Assembly (NCBI GenBank): GCA_947494445.1
Contig: CANLVD010000002.1
Coordinates: forward strand, 434,001 to 498,000
Direction of reading: 5' to 3'
DNA length: 64,000 nt
Source: an uncultured Paracoccaceae bacterium
Lineage (GTDB): Bacteria; Pseudomonadota; Alphaproteobacteria; Rhodobacterales; Rhodobacteraceae
Shown: piece by piece, positions 1 to 8,325 of the stretch
Numbering within the stretch: the stretch's first letter is position 1
How the letters are laid out: every line of letters begins with the position of its first letter
The notes under the pieces: model-generated
Database searches by the model: none
The model's input: only the letters and a program-made list of their open reading frames with translations
What the model was told of the DNA's origin: nothing
Position numbers and translations under genes: made by a program

Positions 1-1075
1 AGAGGAACCAGGCGCGTTGTCCGCCCAGATGTTGCCCTGTCCAGATCAGTCTTGCAAGTATTGGCCAGCCGTCGTCTGTCTTGAGTAAAGCAAAATTCTT
101 GTGCCGACGGATTAAGACCCTTCTGTTGCTTAGCTGACGCTTAAGATGATCGTCTGGACCCAGTCGCCCGACTTCTGACGCCTTGAACTCCAGTGGTTTT
201 GGAGATGCCTGACGCCATCCAGGGATCGCACGCTCGATGAAGAACGCCACGTCTTCGCACCAGCTGGCGTTGGCTTGTGCTGTCACTCCCAGATTGCGTG
301 ACGTGCCGCTGCGCTTGCCAAGGATCTCTCCCTGTCCTTGCCACAGCCCCTTGGCCAGATAGCCCAGCCATCCCTGAAGGCCGCGCCAACCATGATCAAT
401 TCGAGTGGCGTGGACGGCTCCGCTGGGGCTGTGAAACAGCAAGTCGCGGACACCGAAGCGTTTCAGAATGTCGCTTGGCAGTCCGCTGTCTTCAGGGCCA
501 GCAGTCCAGTGACGCATTTTCAGACGAGCGTCCTGAGGCGTCAGAAGCTCGTCTCTGAGTTCTGTTGCCAGAAACCTCTGGAAGGCGCGCAACTGATCGT
601 CTTTCAAGTGGATTGCGAAATGGATGTGTTCGCCGAACTGGGGTCCAATTTCACGTACCCAGATCCAGCATGCATCGGGCCATTTGCGGGCGAACCGGCC
701 TCGAAGGTGTTCGCCTGCTTCATGGTTGGATCGCCCCTCGAAAACCCTGTCAGACCCTGAATTTTTCAAAGCCGTCCAGGACAGGGTTAACGCTACGTTC
801 AGCGGTCGGTTTAAGCGGTAGGCAAACCGGGCTGACAGAAACAGACCCTCGACCGCACCCGCATTCAATCTGTCGGTGGACTTCAGGGATCTTGCAGCCC
901 TGGGTTTTGACGTCTCTACCGAAATGGATAAGCGCGGATGCGTACACGCGAAGTTATCATATGAGGCTCGTGTGCATCCCGGCGTTGGCTGGTCGGTATC
1001 CGGAACGGTTTTGTGGACGTGTTCTGCCGCGTCTGGCGTGGAACTGGCGGGTTTGGGGTGTTTGTGATCCAACAT
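1..1075 (-). CDS. HUH-type replication/relaxase-like protein (partial, C-terminus off window)
   Basis: An open frame starts at ATG 1075, after a GGAGAG ribosome site, and stays open to position 1, giving at least 358 residues. It has an H-I-H-F-A-I-H segment (His150, His152), which fits the HUH metal-binding motif, and a Y-L-A-K segment (Tyr239) 87 residues later, which fits the YxxK catalytic motif of rolling-circle Rep proteins. The order and spacing match that family, whose members nick one strand to start replication or transfer. The first 80 residues are Pro/Thr/Lys-rich and look disordered. It is the last visible gene of the left element, downstream of AlpA. The motifs are seen; the Rep role is inferred, and a relaxase or a phage Gp2-like protein is also possible. 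Confidence 0.6.
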   Translation of the reverse strand, partial: MLDHKHPKPASSTPDAAEHVHKTVPDTDQPTPGCTRASYDNFACTHPRLSISVETSKPRAARSLKSTDRLNAGAVEGLFLSARFAYRLNRPLNVALTLSWTALKNSGSDRVFEGRSNHEAGEHLRGRFARKWPDACWIWVREIGPQFGEHIHFAIHLKDDQLRAFQRFLATELRDELLTPQDARLKMRHWTAGPEDSGLPSDILKRFGVRDLLFHSPSGAVHATRIDHGWRGLQGWLGYLAKGLWQGQGEILGKRSGTSRNLGVTAQANASWCEDVAFFIERAIPGWRQASPKPLEFKASEVGRLGPDDHLKRQLSNRRVLIRRHKNFALLKTDDGWPILARLIWTGQHLGGQRAWFL

Positions 1076-1200
1076 GATCTCTCCGTTCCGGCGGGAGGCC
1101 GGTCATTTTAAGGGATTGAATTGTGAGTGAACTTCAGAAGGTATCGGGCCTGCTCCAGCGCCCTGCGATGGGACTGGGCGCAGGTCTCATGCCCTTCAGT

Positions 1201-1404
1201 CTATGAGGTTTCTGGGCTATCGGCTGCTCGCTGCAAAGCCGCCTCGACCTCCCGGACCCGAAACCGGGTGCTGGCACCGATCTTGACGGGTTTTGGCAGA
1301 TGCCCCGCAGACACATCGCGATAGATCGATGACCTGCTGCGATTGAGCAAACGGCAAAGCTCCGAAATACTCAGGAGTTGAAGGGACGCAAGTTCAGACG
1401 ACAT
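1201..1404 (-). CDS. AlpA-family DNA-binding regulator
   Basis: This 67-residue protein has the single helix-turn-helix of the AlpA/MerR-like excisionase group: LSISELCRLLNRSRSSIYRD, then a short wing with G-H-L-P-K-P-V-K-I-G and F-R-V-R-E-V-E. AlpA proteins activate integrase or excision genes of cryptic prophages and genomic islands. An AAGGAG ribosome site lies just before the start. It sits between the unknown 286-residue gene and the Rep-like gene, all on one strand. The family call is firm from the motif; the regulatory target is inferred. Confidence 0.85.
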   Translation of the reverse strand: MSSELASLQLLSISELCRLLNRSRSSIYRDVSAGHLPKPVKIGASTRFRVREVEAALQRAADSPETS

Positions 1405-1527
1405 GTTCGGGCTCCTTTGATCGTTTCATGTTGGATCAAAGGAAGTCAGATTTGCGCAGGTTGCGTAAGCCTGTATAACTTTCCAAAAATCAAAAGTTAT
1501 TACATCGCTTTGATTTTATATGCCTTT

Positions 1528-2388
1528 TCAAGATTTCGGAGATGTTTTTTTCTTACGTCTAAACTGAGCAGGGTCCAGATCTGTTTTCTCAAAGAAGTGC
1601 TGTGCCAGATTACATGCCGCGTTATACTGATCCTTTTGTTGATGTTGGCCCCCAAAGTGGAGTTCAAGAACTCGAGCCATGTCCATAACAAAGCTATTTA
1701 GCCTCCAGTCCTGTGATCCTCTTTGAACGGACCTGTGATCAAATCTGTTACTGGCATCTTTCAGGACATCCAAAATTGTCTGAAGTGCGTTTGCAGGAAG
1801 TAGACCAACTGGCCAGTCATTATTCTTTTGGTGAAATCGAGAGGTTTCCAACTGCCAGTCAATATCTTCAACTTGAGGAACACCCATCTTTTTCGGGATA
1901 TCCTCTGAATACTCAACCACCTCAGGAATTGGAGGTCCGCGAGTGTCGGAAGCCTCAATTATTCCGGGGTAACCTGGCTCCCAGACTTGACCCTCATTTT
2001 GGGGTATATTTGTCGGCTTTTCACCGCCGAACAGCTCTGCCACTTGCGGCACCAGTGGTTCAAGAGCCTCTACAAGCTTCTTTCTTCTCTTATTCTCATC
2101 CCTGGCGTTAGCTGGAGATTGCGCGTTCAAAGCTGGGACAATGGTCGACGCTATCCTTTCCCCGAGAAACTGAATGATTTCTGGATCATCTGATCCGAGC
2201 CGGTTTTGCAGCCTCTCTAACGTTTCTTCCATCCCAGCGCAGACGAATTTTTCTGGTGGAAAGTCACAACTTGTATGCTCACCGTTAAACTCAAGGATGC
2301 TCTTGTATGTTGAGAACAGCAGCCCTTCCAGACTGGATTGCTCATCCGACTGTGGGGTCTTTTGAAATCCTTCGTCTTCGTGATCCAT
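1528..2388 (-). CDS. Hypothetical island protein
   Basis: The start at 2388 is chosen because AAAGGGGAG precedes it closely. The protein has 286 residues and begins MDHEDEGFQ. It overlaps the 3' end of the integrase gene by 47 bp, so the two are probably translated from one message. The N-terminal half is acidic and helix-rich. The middle is Pro/Glu-rich, and the C-terminal end is basic (FRRKKKTSPKS). No membrane segment or signal peptide is visible, and I recognise no family. Its place between integrase and AlpA suggests an accessory or replication-support role, which is only a guess. Confidence 0.6.
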   Translation of the reverse strand: MDHEDEGFQKTPQSDEQSSLEGLLFSTYKSILEFNGEHTSCDFPPEKFVCAGMEETLERLQNRLGSDDPEIIQFLGERIASTIVPALNAQSPANARDENKRRKKLVEALEPLVPQVAELFGGEKPTNIPQNEGQVWEPGYPGIIEASDTRGPPIPEVVEYSEDIPKKMGVPQVEDIDWQLETSRFHQKNNDWPVGLLPANALQTILDVLKDASNRFDHRSVQRGSQDWRLNSFVMDMARVLELHFGGQHQQKDQYNAACNLAQHFFEKTDLDPAQFRRKKKTSPKS

Positions 2389-3583
2389 ACTCACTCCCCT
2401 TTGGAAATGCCACAACAGTCGGCGTCTCGCCGGTCACAAATGCGGACCAGCGCTCCATCAACACCGCTCGTCTGTCCAGATAGTCGGTGCGCAGATAGGA
2501 TTTGGTGACCTTATTGCCCACCGAGTGGCTGAGTGCAGTTTCCGCCACTTCCATGGGGGTATCGGTCTGGTCGGCAGTCCAGTCCCGAAAGGATGACCGG
2601 AACCCATGCGGTCGATCGTCCAGGCCCCGTCTTTGCATGAACCTGCCCAGGGTCGCGTCCGAGATCACTCCCCGCCTGACACCGGGAAACAGAAAGCCAT
2701 CGCGCGCCAAAGGCTTTTGCGCCTCGATCAACCTTTGTGCCTCGGTGGACAGGGGCACTGCAAAATCGGACGTCTTGCCTTTCTGGCCCTTCATTGCGTC
2801 TGCCGGGATGGTCCACACAGTGTCCTTGATCTGATCAAGCCGCATGTGGCGCAAAGGGTGCGAGCGGACGGCCGTGAGGATCAGCAACTTGAGCGCAGTG
2901 GCCGTTTGATCCTCGCCAAGGCTAAAGTAAAAGGCGGGAACATCAGCCCAGGGCATGGCCTTGATGTGGGTTTCCGTGTGGCGCTGTTTGCCCAAAAGTG
3001 CCTTGGCTTTCTGGGGCGCTTGCAAATCCACATCGAGACCCAATGCCGCTCCATGTTGCAAAACGCGCGACAGCCGGTTCAGCGCTTTGATCGCTGTCGC
3101 GGCCTTGTCGTTCCAGATCGGCTGCAAGACGTCCCGAATGTCGCGTTGATCAATCTCGGCAACGGGCATCCCGCCAAGCGTCGGCAGAACATGCCTCTCA
3201 AGTGGTGACAGCCACCGGCCATTCTTTCCATCGCCCTTCAGCGAGGCCTTCAGGCTTTCGAATGCGTCCTGAGTAACGTCGTTCAGACTGCGAAGGTTGC
3301 GGATCTGCGTGCTGCGCTCATTGATACGTGCCTTGATCGGATCAGTGCCGGCCTTGGCGAGCATGCGACACCGTTCCGCCTGCGCACGAGCGTCTTTCAG
3401 TCCAACATCAGGATAGCCACCCAAACCCATTTCCCGACGGCGACCATGCACTGTAATCCTCAAAAACCACTGCGCCCCGCCATCAACACGCCGATGGAAC
3501 CAAAGTCCGCCACCATCGGCATGCTTTCCAGGTGGTAGGGACTTCACCCCCAGACTGGTCAACCGGTTCAAAAACCGCGCCAT
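2342..3583 (-). CDS. P4-type tyrosine integrase
   Basis: The protein has 413 residues, the usual size of P4/CP4-57-like integrases. Residues 1-90 form the DUF4102 arm-binding domain (HADGGGLWFHRRV, GLGGYPDVGLKDARA). The catalytic domain has Arg240 (TAVRSHPLRHMR), His326-x-x-Arg329 (HGFR), His353 and the nucleophile Tyr363 (KSYLRTDY). All key residues are present, so the enzyme should be active. It catalyses integration and excision of the left element. The gene points away from the second integrase, and the two are separated by about 320 bp that hold the presumed attachment core. A tandem 10-bp repeat lies directly at its start. Confidence 0.93.
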   Translation of the reverse strand: MARFLNRLTSLGVKSLPPGKHADGGGLWFHRRVDGGAQWFLRITVHGRRREMGLGGYPDVGLKDARAQAERCRMLAKAGTDPIKARINERSTQIRNLRSLNDVTQDAFESLKASLKGDGKNGRWLSPLERHVLPTLGGMPVAEIDQRDIRDVLQPIWNDKAATAIKALNRLSRVLQHGAALGLDVDLQAPQKAKALLGKQRHTETHIKAMPWADVPAFYFSLGEDQTATALKLLILTAVRSHPLRHMRLDQIKDTVWTIPADAMKGQKGKTSDFAVPLSTEAQRLIEAQKPLARDGFLFPGVRRGVISDATLGRFMQRRGLDDRPHGFRSSFRDWTADQTDTPMEVAETALSHSVGNKVTKSYLRTDYLDRRAVLMERWSAFVTGETPTVVAFPKGSEYGSRRRRISKDPTVG

Positions 3584-3604
3584 CTATCCACCTTTCTATC
3601 CACC
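3583..3604. repeat. Tandem 10-bp direct repeat at the first integrase start
   Basis: TCTATCCACC occurs at 3583-3592 and again at 3595-3604, a 12-bp period. It lies exactly over and upstream of the integrase start codon. The second integrase has a repeat pair with the same spacing in the same place but different sequence. I read both as integrase arm-binding or autoregulatory sites; this is inference. Confidence 0.5.
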
Positions 3605-3723
3605 CACAACATATGGGATTAGTAGACACTCAGTGGGACAGTGTGAATCACAAAAACTCAATAAAATAATAGAAATCCAAAAACCTGAAACAGTATGAGA
3701 CAGCAAGATATAGCAATGCTGTT

Positions 3724-3740
3724 CCGCCCCCGGGCACCAT
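3724..3740. other. Candidate attachment core, left copy (att)
   Basis: CCGCCCCCGGGCACCAT stands out as a GC-rich island in AT-rich sequence and recurs with one base fewer at 11,541-11,556. It lies between the two outward-facing integrases. It ends in CACCA like many tRNA or tmRNA 3' ends, but I cannot fold a tRNA from the bases before it. The match and position are seen; use as att is inferred. Confidence 0.5.
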
Positions 3741-3838
3741 CTTAACATTTGAAGAAATGCAACTACATACGATAAAGCCAATTAATATTGTGCTTTCGCG
3801 CTTCTGGTTGTCCGATGGAAACTTTCTGTGTCCAACTC

Positions 3839-3904
3839 TATGCCCCTACTTTGGGGGCATGATTGGGGGCATGTTTGATTTCGTCGTTTGGAGGATGCCC
3901 CCAA
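3839..3904. repeat. Arm-type repeats before the second integrase
   Basis: TTGGGGGCAT occurs at 3851-3860 and 3863-3872, and its exact inverted copy ATGCCCCCAA at 3895-3904 touches the integrase start codon. A partial inverted copy (ATGCCCC) begins at 3839. The cluster fits integrase arm-binding sites that also repress the integrase promoter. The same pair recurs at the other end of the island. Confidence 0.65.
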
Positions 3905-5091
3905 TGCCGTTGACTGATACAAAACTCAGGAACCTCAAAGCCAAGAATAAATCCTACAAAGTTAGTGACTCTGGCGGTCTCTATGTTGAAGTCATGCCGT
4001 CAGGGTCATTTCTTTGGCGCTTGAAGTATCGTTTTGAAGGGAGAGAAAAGCGTCTTGCCTTTGGAGCGTATCCGTCCGTTTCACTTGCAGATGCGCGTGA
4101 TGCACGTGCACGCGCGAAGTCAATGCTGGCCAAAGAAATTGATCCTGGAGCCGCAAAGCAAGCTGAAAAGAAAGCGAGGCGGGCAATCACAGAAAATACG
4201 TTTGAGAAGGTAGCCGATGCCTTTCTGGAGAAAGGGCAGCGAGAGGGCCTCGCTAAATCCACACAAACGAAAAACAAATGGCTCTTAGAGATGGCCAATG
4301 CGGATATTGGCAACTTGGCAATTACGGTCATCAAACCACCGGTAATTTTGGATTGCCTTCGAAAAATTGAAGCAAAAGGGAACTATGAAACTGCCCAAAG
4401 GCTTCGCGCTATGATCAGCGCAGTGTTTCGGTTCGCCGTCGCGAGCGGTTTGGCTGAATACGATCCGGCACACCCTTTGCGGGATGCTTTGATCCGACCC
4501 AAACCCAAATCCAGAGCCGCAATAACCGAGAAGACTGCTTTAGGAGCCCTTCTGAGGGCGATAGATGGCTTTGAAGGCCAATCAACAACTCGTATAGCTC
4601 TACAACTTCAAGTCTTGTTGGCACAACGCCCCGGCGAGTTGAGGCATGCCGAATGGACCGAAATCGATTTAAAACAGGCCGTCTGGATGATCCCTGCAGA
4701 TCGCATGAAAATGCGACGCCCCCATGCTGTCCCGTTAGTAAAACAAAGTCTAACTTTGCTCAATGATCTTAGGCAGATCAGTGGAAATGGGTGCTACTTG
4801 TTCCCCAGTCTACGTTCTCTCCAACGCCCCATGAGCGAAAACACTCTAAATGCCGCCCTGCGCCGTTTGGGCTACTCTGGCGAGGAAATGACAGCTCACG
4901 GCTTTCGGGCGACCTTTTCGACTTTAGCCAACGAAAGCAATCTATGGCACCCCGACGCTATAGAGCGCGCTTTAGCGCATGTAGAAAGCAATCAAGTGCG
5001 GAGGGCCTATGATCGAGGGGAACATTGGCAAGAACGAGTGCGATTGGCTCACTGGTGGGCTGGCTTACTGGACGAATTGCGGGCAGACTGA
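3904..5091 (+). CDS. P4-type tyrosine integrase (right island)
   Basis: The start at 3904 (MPLTDTKLRN) is chosen because GGAGG lies 8 bp upstream and the sequence matches the usual N-terminus of the family; the frame is open further upstream but lacks such a site. The protein has 395 residues. Residues 1-90 are the DUF4102 arm-binding domain (DSGGLYVEV, FGAYPSVSLADAR). The catalytic residues are Arg242 (QRPGELRHAEW), His332-x-x-Arg335 (HGFR), His359 and Tyr369 (RRAYDRGEH). It should integrate and excise the 3.7-11.6 kb island. The next gene starts 24 bp after its stop. Codon use and GC content are lower than in the catabolic genes further right. Confidence 0.93.
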   Translation: MPLTDTKLRNLKAKNKSYKVSDSGGLYVEVMPSGSFLWRLKYRFEGREKRLAFGAYPSVSLADARDARARAKSMLAKEIDPGAAKQAEKKARRAITENTFEKVADAFLEKGQREGLAKSTQTKNKWLLEMANADIGNLAITVIKPPVILDCLRKIEAKGNYETAQRLRAMISAVFRFAVASGLAEYDPAHPLRDALIRPKPKSRAAITEKTALGALLRAIDGFEGQSTTRIALQLQVLLAQRPGELRHAEWTEIDLKQAVWMIPADRMKMRRPHAVPLVKQSLTLLNDLRQISGNGCYLFPSLRSLQRPMSENTLNAALRRLGYSGEEMTAHGFRATFSTLANESNLWHPDAIERALAHVESNQVRRAYDRGEHWQERVRLAHWWAGLLDELRAD

Positions 5092-5115
5092 AAATCGAGT
5101 CACTTTTGAGGTGAA

Positions 5116-6051
5116 ATGCGCGACCCCAACGAGTCTGATATCGGCTTACATCTTCGGCCCCTTTTGGAGAAGAAGTTTGGCGGCTTGTTTGCGTGGGAAG
5201 TTCCTCCAATCAAGCAGACCGTTGGTCCTTATCAGCCAGAAATTTTTGAGAACTTCGCGAATAAGCGAGATGAATTGTTGGATGCCGCGCATCATGCATT
5301 GAGAGGTTTTGTAGATGTAGATATCTCAGTGTTGATAGACGAAAACTTGCCTGATCCCGAGAACAAGCGAACAGCCTGGAAAAGCTTTCTCAGAGATGAC
5401 ATTCAGAAACTTCAACACCGTAAGCCCAGTTGGTTTTCAGGTGGATTTGGCCACCCAGATTATGAGGCCGACTTTGAATATTGGGGTCAAATGGAGGATT
5501 ATACCCTTCATGAAGCTTTGATGCTGTCTGTAGGTGTCGAACCGGAACACCTTTCAGAGGATTGGCTCCAGTCTGCCAAGAAGGAAATGAAGCGCACGAA
5601 ACTGGTTCCAACTATTGAGTTTTTGATAAAACGACACGAGCAATTCAGGAGGAAATATCCACATGGTCCATTTGGAACTTCGAATGCCAGTCCCAGGTTT
5701 ATTTGGGATTGGATTGAAGAAGTCAGAATAGATGTACATGAAGGTTTTCGGGATGCTCTTGGGCGCAGGTTATATCAAATAAAGGTCTCGACTGAGATTG
5801 AAGTGCAAAACAAGAGGAACGATTCTGCACTTGGAAAACCAGATCCCAGGGAGATCGACAAAATCACGCAATTGTTTGCGGCCATGGCAATAGATCAGCT
5901 TGGATATCAACCAAGCGCCTTGCGCAGCCCAATTCCCAAAGAAATAGCTGATTTGGCTGCCAGCATGGGGTTGAGTATCTCTGACGACACGGTACGGAAA
6001 TATCTGAGGCGTGGTGCGGCATTCATTCCAGAAGGCTGGAAGCCAGACTGA
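5116..6051 (+). CDS. Hypothetical island protein with C-terminal HTH-like end
   Basis: This 311-residue protein follows the integrase by 24 bp and is probably co-transcribed. It has no signal peptide or membrane segment. A central segment, YWGQMEDYTLHEALMLSVGV, resembles the W-x-x-E-A-x-x-L-x-x-G-x-x-P stretch seen in several uncharacterised integrative-element proteins. The last 60 residues (from IDKITQLFAAMAI to DDTVRKYLRRGAAF) look like a small winged or plain helix-turn-helix. I recognise no named family. A DNA-binding regulatory or recombination-accessory role would fit, but this rests only on the C-terminal shape and the neighbours. Confidence 0.7.
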   Translation: MRDPNESDIGLHLRPLLEKKFGGLFAWEVPPIKQTVGPYQPEIFENFANKRDELLDAAHHALRGFVDVDISVLIDENLPDPENKRTAWKSFLRDDIQKLQHRKPSWFSGGFGHPDYEADFEYWGQMEDYTLHEALMLSVGVEPEHLSEDWLQSAKKEMKRTKLVPTIEFLIKRHEQFRRKYPHGPFGTSNASPRFIWDWIEEVRIDVHEGFRDALGRRLYQIKVSTEIEVQNKRNDSALGKPDPREIDKITQLFAAMAIDQLGYQPSALRSPIPKEIADLAASMGLSISDDTVRKYLRRGAAFIPEGWKPD

Positions 6052-6198
6052 CTCTATTCGGTTAAGGAATATCTTTACGAAAATTGTTTTCTTTCAAAAG
6101 CTTTTAACTTGCTCGGATGTTGTGAATGCTCTTCCCGTACCGACATTAAAAGACAGTTCAGGATGTGTTTGATCTCTACTACATAAGGTTGAGCAACA

Positions 6199-6405
6199 AT
6201 GAACATCTCGGTATTTCCGCAAACCGGACTTGTCCGTCTTTCCCAGATCCTTGCCCCAACGGGACCGATCCCGGTCTCAAAGTCAACATGGTGGCAAGGC
6301 GTAAAAGATGGGCGCTTTCCAAAGCCGCAAAAGCTAGGCCCTCGCACGACCGTCTGGCGTGTTGAAGACATCCGTGCGCTGTTTGAAGGATCAGACCGTG
6401 CCTAA
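6199..6405 (+). CDS. AlpA-family DNA-binding regulator (second copy)
   Basis: This is a 68-residue protein of the AlpA type: VRLSQILAPTGPIPVSKSTW is the helix-turn-helix region, followed by W-Q-G-V-K-D-G-R-F-P-K-P-Q-K-L-G and a WRVEDIRALFEG end. Its family controls excision of islands. It overlaps the next gene by 8 bp, so the two are coupled. It is only distantly similar to the AlpA of the left element, so it is not a recent duplicate. Confidence 0.85.
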   Translation: MNISVFPQTGLVRLSQILAPTGPIPVSKSTWWQGVKDGRFPKPQKLGPRTTVWRVEDIRALFEGSDRA

Positions 6406-6823
6406 GCGCCCCAATCCGATGGCGGTTAACAAGGTGCTAACCTACACCATCGAGGAATGCGCCAACTCGCTGGGCGTGACAAAAGCAACAATCCGCAATT
6501 ATGTCAGGCGGGGTTTGCCGATCATGACCGCCCAGCGCCCATACCTGATTTCAGGTGAAGCGCTTCGCGATTTCTTGCTGAGTGAACGCAAAAATCGAAA
6601 GAAACCCATGAAGCTAAATGAGCTCTTTTGCCCCTCCTGCGGAACAGGTCGCCGGCCATATGGCATGATGGTCGATCTGGCCATGCAAACGGGTAAATCA
6701 GGATTGTTGGTGGGGCTTTGCAACGTCTGCGAAGGCACAAATTGTAGGATGATCAGCGCAGATCAAATCACGGAATTTGCTACCATCTTCGACATCACGG
6801 AGCGGGCTACTAGAGCCCCCTAA
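6398..6823 (+). CDS. HTH plus zinc-ribbon-like island protein
   Basis: I place the start at GTG 6398 (VPKRPNPMAV), inside the end of the AlpA gene, because AAGGA lies 6 bp upstream; ATG 6419 is the alternative. The protein has about 141 residues. Residues about 9-60 form a MerR/excisionase-like helix-turn-helix (TIEECANSLGVTKATIRNYV). The second half has paired cysteines, C-P-S-C and later C-N-V-C, which suggest a zinc ribbon. It lies between AlpA and the second recombinase and may act with both. The name is descriptive; the function is not known. Confidence 0.7.
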   Translation: MPKRPNPMAVNKVLTYTIEECANSLGVTKATIRNYVRRGLPIMTAQRPYLISGEALRDFLLSERKNRKKPMKLNELFCPSCGTGRRPYGMMVDLAMQTGKSGLLVGLCNVCEGTNCRMISADQITEFATIFDITERATRAP

Positions 6824-6874
6824 TAGACACCGATCACTATTACCCTTTTTTACACTTCAGAGGACACGGCACTC

Positions 6875-7888
6875 ATGAGGAAGATCAACGAAGAAAACGA
6901 ACGTATCAAGCGTAAATACTTTCACTATTTGAGGAATGCCAAACGCAAGGACAAATCCAGTGTGCTAAAAGCTGCGCAAGCCATCCAACGCTTTGAAGCA
7001 AGCATTGGTCATGCCTCTTTCAAAACGTTCAAAATCGAACAGGTAGTGCGTTTCCGGGACAAGCTGGAAACGGCAAAAAGCAAAGCGACGGGGAAGCCAT
7101 TGTCCAAGTCAACCATCGCCAGCATTCTCGCAGCAAACAAGGACTTCATTTTCTGGCTTGCCGACAAGCCTGGATACAAAAGCCGGATTGGGTATTCCGA
7201 CGCCGATTACTTCAACATGGACGCCAAAGGCCAACGGATCGCCAGAACGGTTCGAGAGTCACCCTACCCTTCTTTGGAAATGGTGCGCTACACCTTCGAC
7301 GCAATGCCCACAACAACTGAGATTCAGCGACGCGATAAAGCCTTGATCGCGTTTCTGATGATCACAGGTGCGCGTGACGGCGCCATTGCTTCAATGCGAT
7401 TGAAACACGTGAACGTGGTCGACAACTATGTCTTTCAGGACGCCCGCGAGGTGCGTACCAAAGGGTCAAAGACGATTACAACTTTCTTCTTGCCTGTTGA
7501 TCCTGCTTACACGTCAAATTTCATCGCTTGGGTACAATATCTGCAACAGAAAAGGCTGTTTGGGCCGGATGACCCCTTGTTCCCTCCGTTGGAAATCGGC
7601 CACAGAAATGGCGAGTTCGCCGTGCTTGGTTTGAAGCGTGAAATCTATAGCAACTCTAATGCCATCCGTAAGGCAATCAAAAATGCGTTCCAAAAAGCGG
7701 GCCTCCCTACCTTTACCCCGCACGCCTTTCGCAAGACCTTGGTTAAATGGGCGAGCGACGCTTACCAAACAGTCGAAGCCTTCAAAGCATTTTCACAAAA
7801 CATCGGGCATTCAAGCGTTGTGACAACGGCTAGTGCCTACATGCCAGTGTCGATTGAACGCCAGGCGGAGATAGTCTTGAAGAAGTAG
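6875..7888 (+). CDS. Tyrosine recombinase inside the island
   Basis: This 337-residue tyrosine recombinase has a SAM-like core-binding domain (about residues 1-115) and a catalytic domain with Arg167 (TGARDGAIASMRLKH), His283-x-x-Arg286 (HAFR), His312 and Tyr322 (ASAYMPVSIERQ). It lacks the P4-type DUF4102 N-terminus, so it belongs to a different branch from the two integrases. It ends the AlpA, HTH/zinc-ribbon, recombinase run. It may be the recombinase of a nested element, or it may act on DNA inside the island. Key residues are intact, so activity is expected. Confidence 0.88.
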   Translation: MRKINEENERIKRKYFHYLRNAKRKDKSSVLKAAQAIQRFEASIGHASFKTFKIEQVVRFRDKLETAKSKATGKPLSKSTIASILAANKDFIFWLADKPGYKSRIGYSDADYFNMDAKGQRIARTVRESPYPSLEMVRYTFDAMPTTTEIQRRDKALIAFLMITGARDGAIASMRLKHVNVVDNYVFQDAREVRTKGSKTITTFFLPVDPAYTSNFIAWVQYLQQKRLFGPDDPLFPPLEIGHRNGEFAVLGLKREIYSNSNAIRKAIKNAFQKAGLPTFTPHAFRKTLVKWASDAYQTVEAFKAFSQNIGHSSVVTTASAYMPVSIERQAEIVLKK

Positions 7889-8325
7889 GGGTAAGAAGAA
7901 TTCGCTCGCTGCAATTGCCGAACCAGTTTGTTCGAAAAGCAGAAAGCTAACATCCAATGTAAAACCAATCACAGGCTCTATTGTGCATTGATGTAAGTTG
8001 GCTTTGAGCCCGCAGCTCTCAAAATCCGTAGTTTGCCCAAGAGTTACAAACCGTAGAAAGCCACCGTGGGAGGTATATTAGGGCGGCCCAAATCTCACGC
8101 AAAAAAATTTTACAAAGAAATCGAGCCCGGAAGACAAGGGCGCATGAAGTCAGATCTACCGACGGGTTTTTCTAAGGACTGGAGGAAAGCTGGGTTCCAG
8201 GTCAGCAGGCATCAGTCTTAGGTCGAACTCTCGTTCTTATTGCATAGTATTGATACCATGATTTATAGACGTCTCTAAAAAATGTAATTTCCACTATCCC
8301 ACTTCTTTTCGTTTCTATATATAAG
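7889..8325. other. Intergenic, 437 bp
   Basis: I see no convincing gene on either strand. The sequence is moderately AT-rich and lies between the recombinase and a converging small gene. No clear terminator with a T-run was found. The downstream end of a nested element could fall here, but I found no repeat that marks it. Confidence 0.4.

Larger units (their letters stand above)
1..3740. mobile_element. Left integrative element, partial
   Basis: The minus-strand run integrase, unknown protein, AlpA and HUH Rep-like protein is the standard core of a small integrative or satellite-like element in Proteobacteria. Its integrase lies about 140 bp from the GC-rich core at 3724-3740, which I take as the boundary with the right-hand element. 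The other end lies outside the window. The boundary is inferred from gene order and the core sequence; I could not compare it with an empty site. Confidence 0.55.

Noticed and set aside
2606-3208. 200-residue plus-strand frame opposite the first integrase
   Set aside because: It is a frame shadow of the integrase gene, whose catalytic motifs are complete on the other strand.
3640-3760. tRNA or tmRNA gene at the left core
   Set aside because: The core ends like CACCA, but the bases before it do not fold into a T-arm or acceptor stem.
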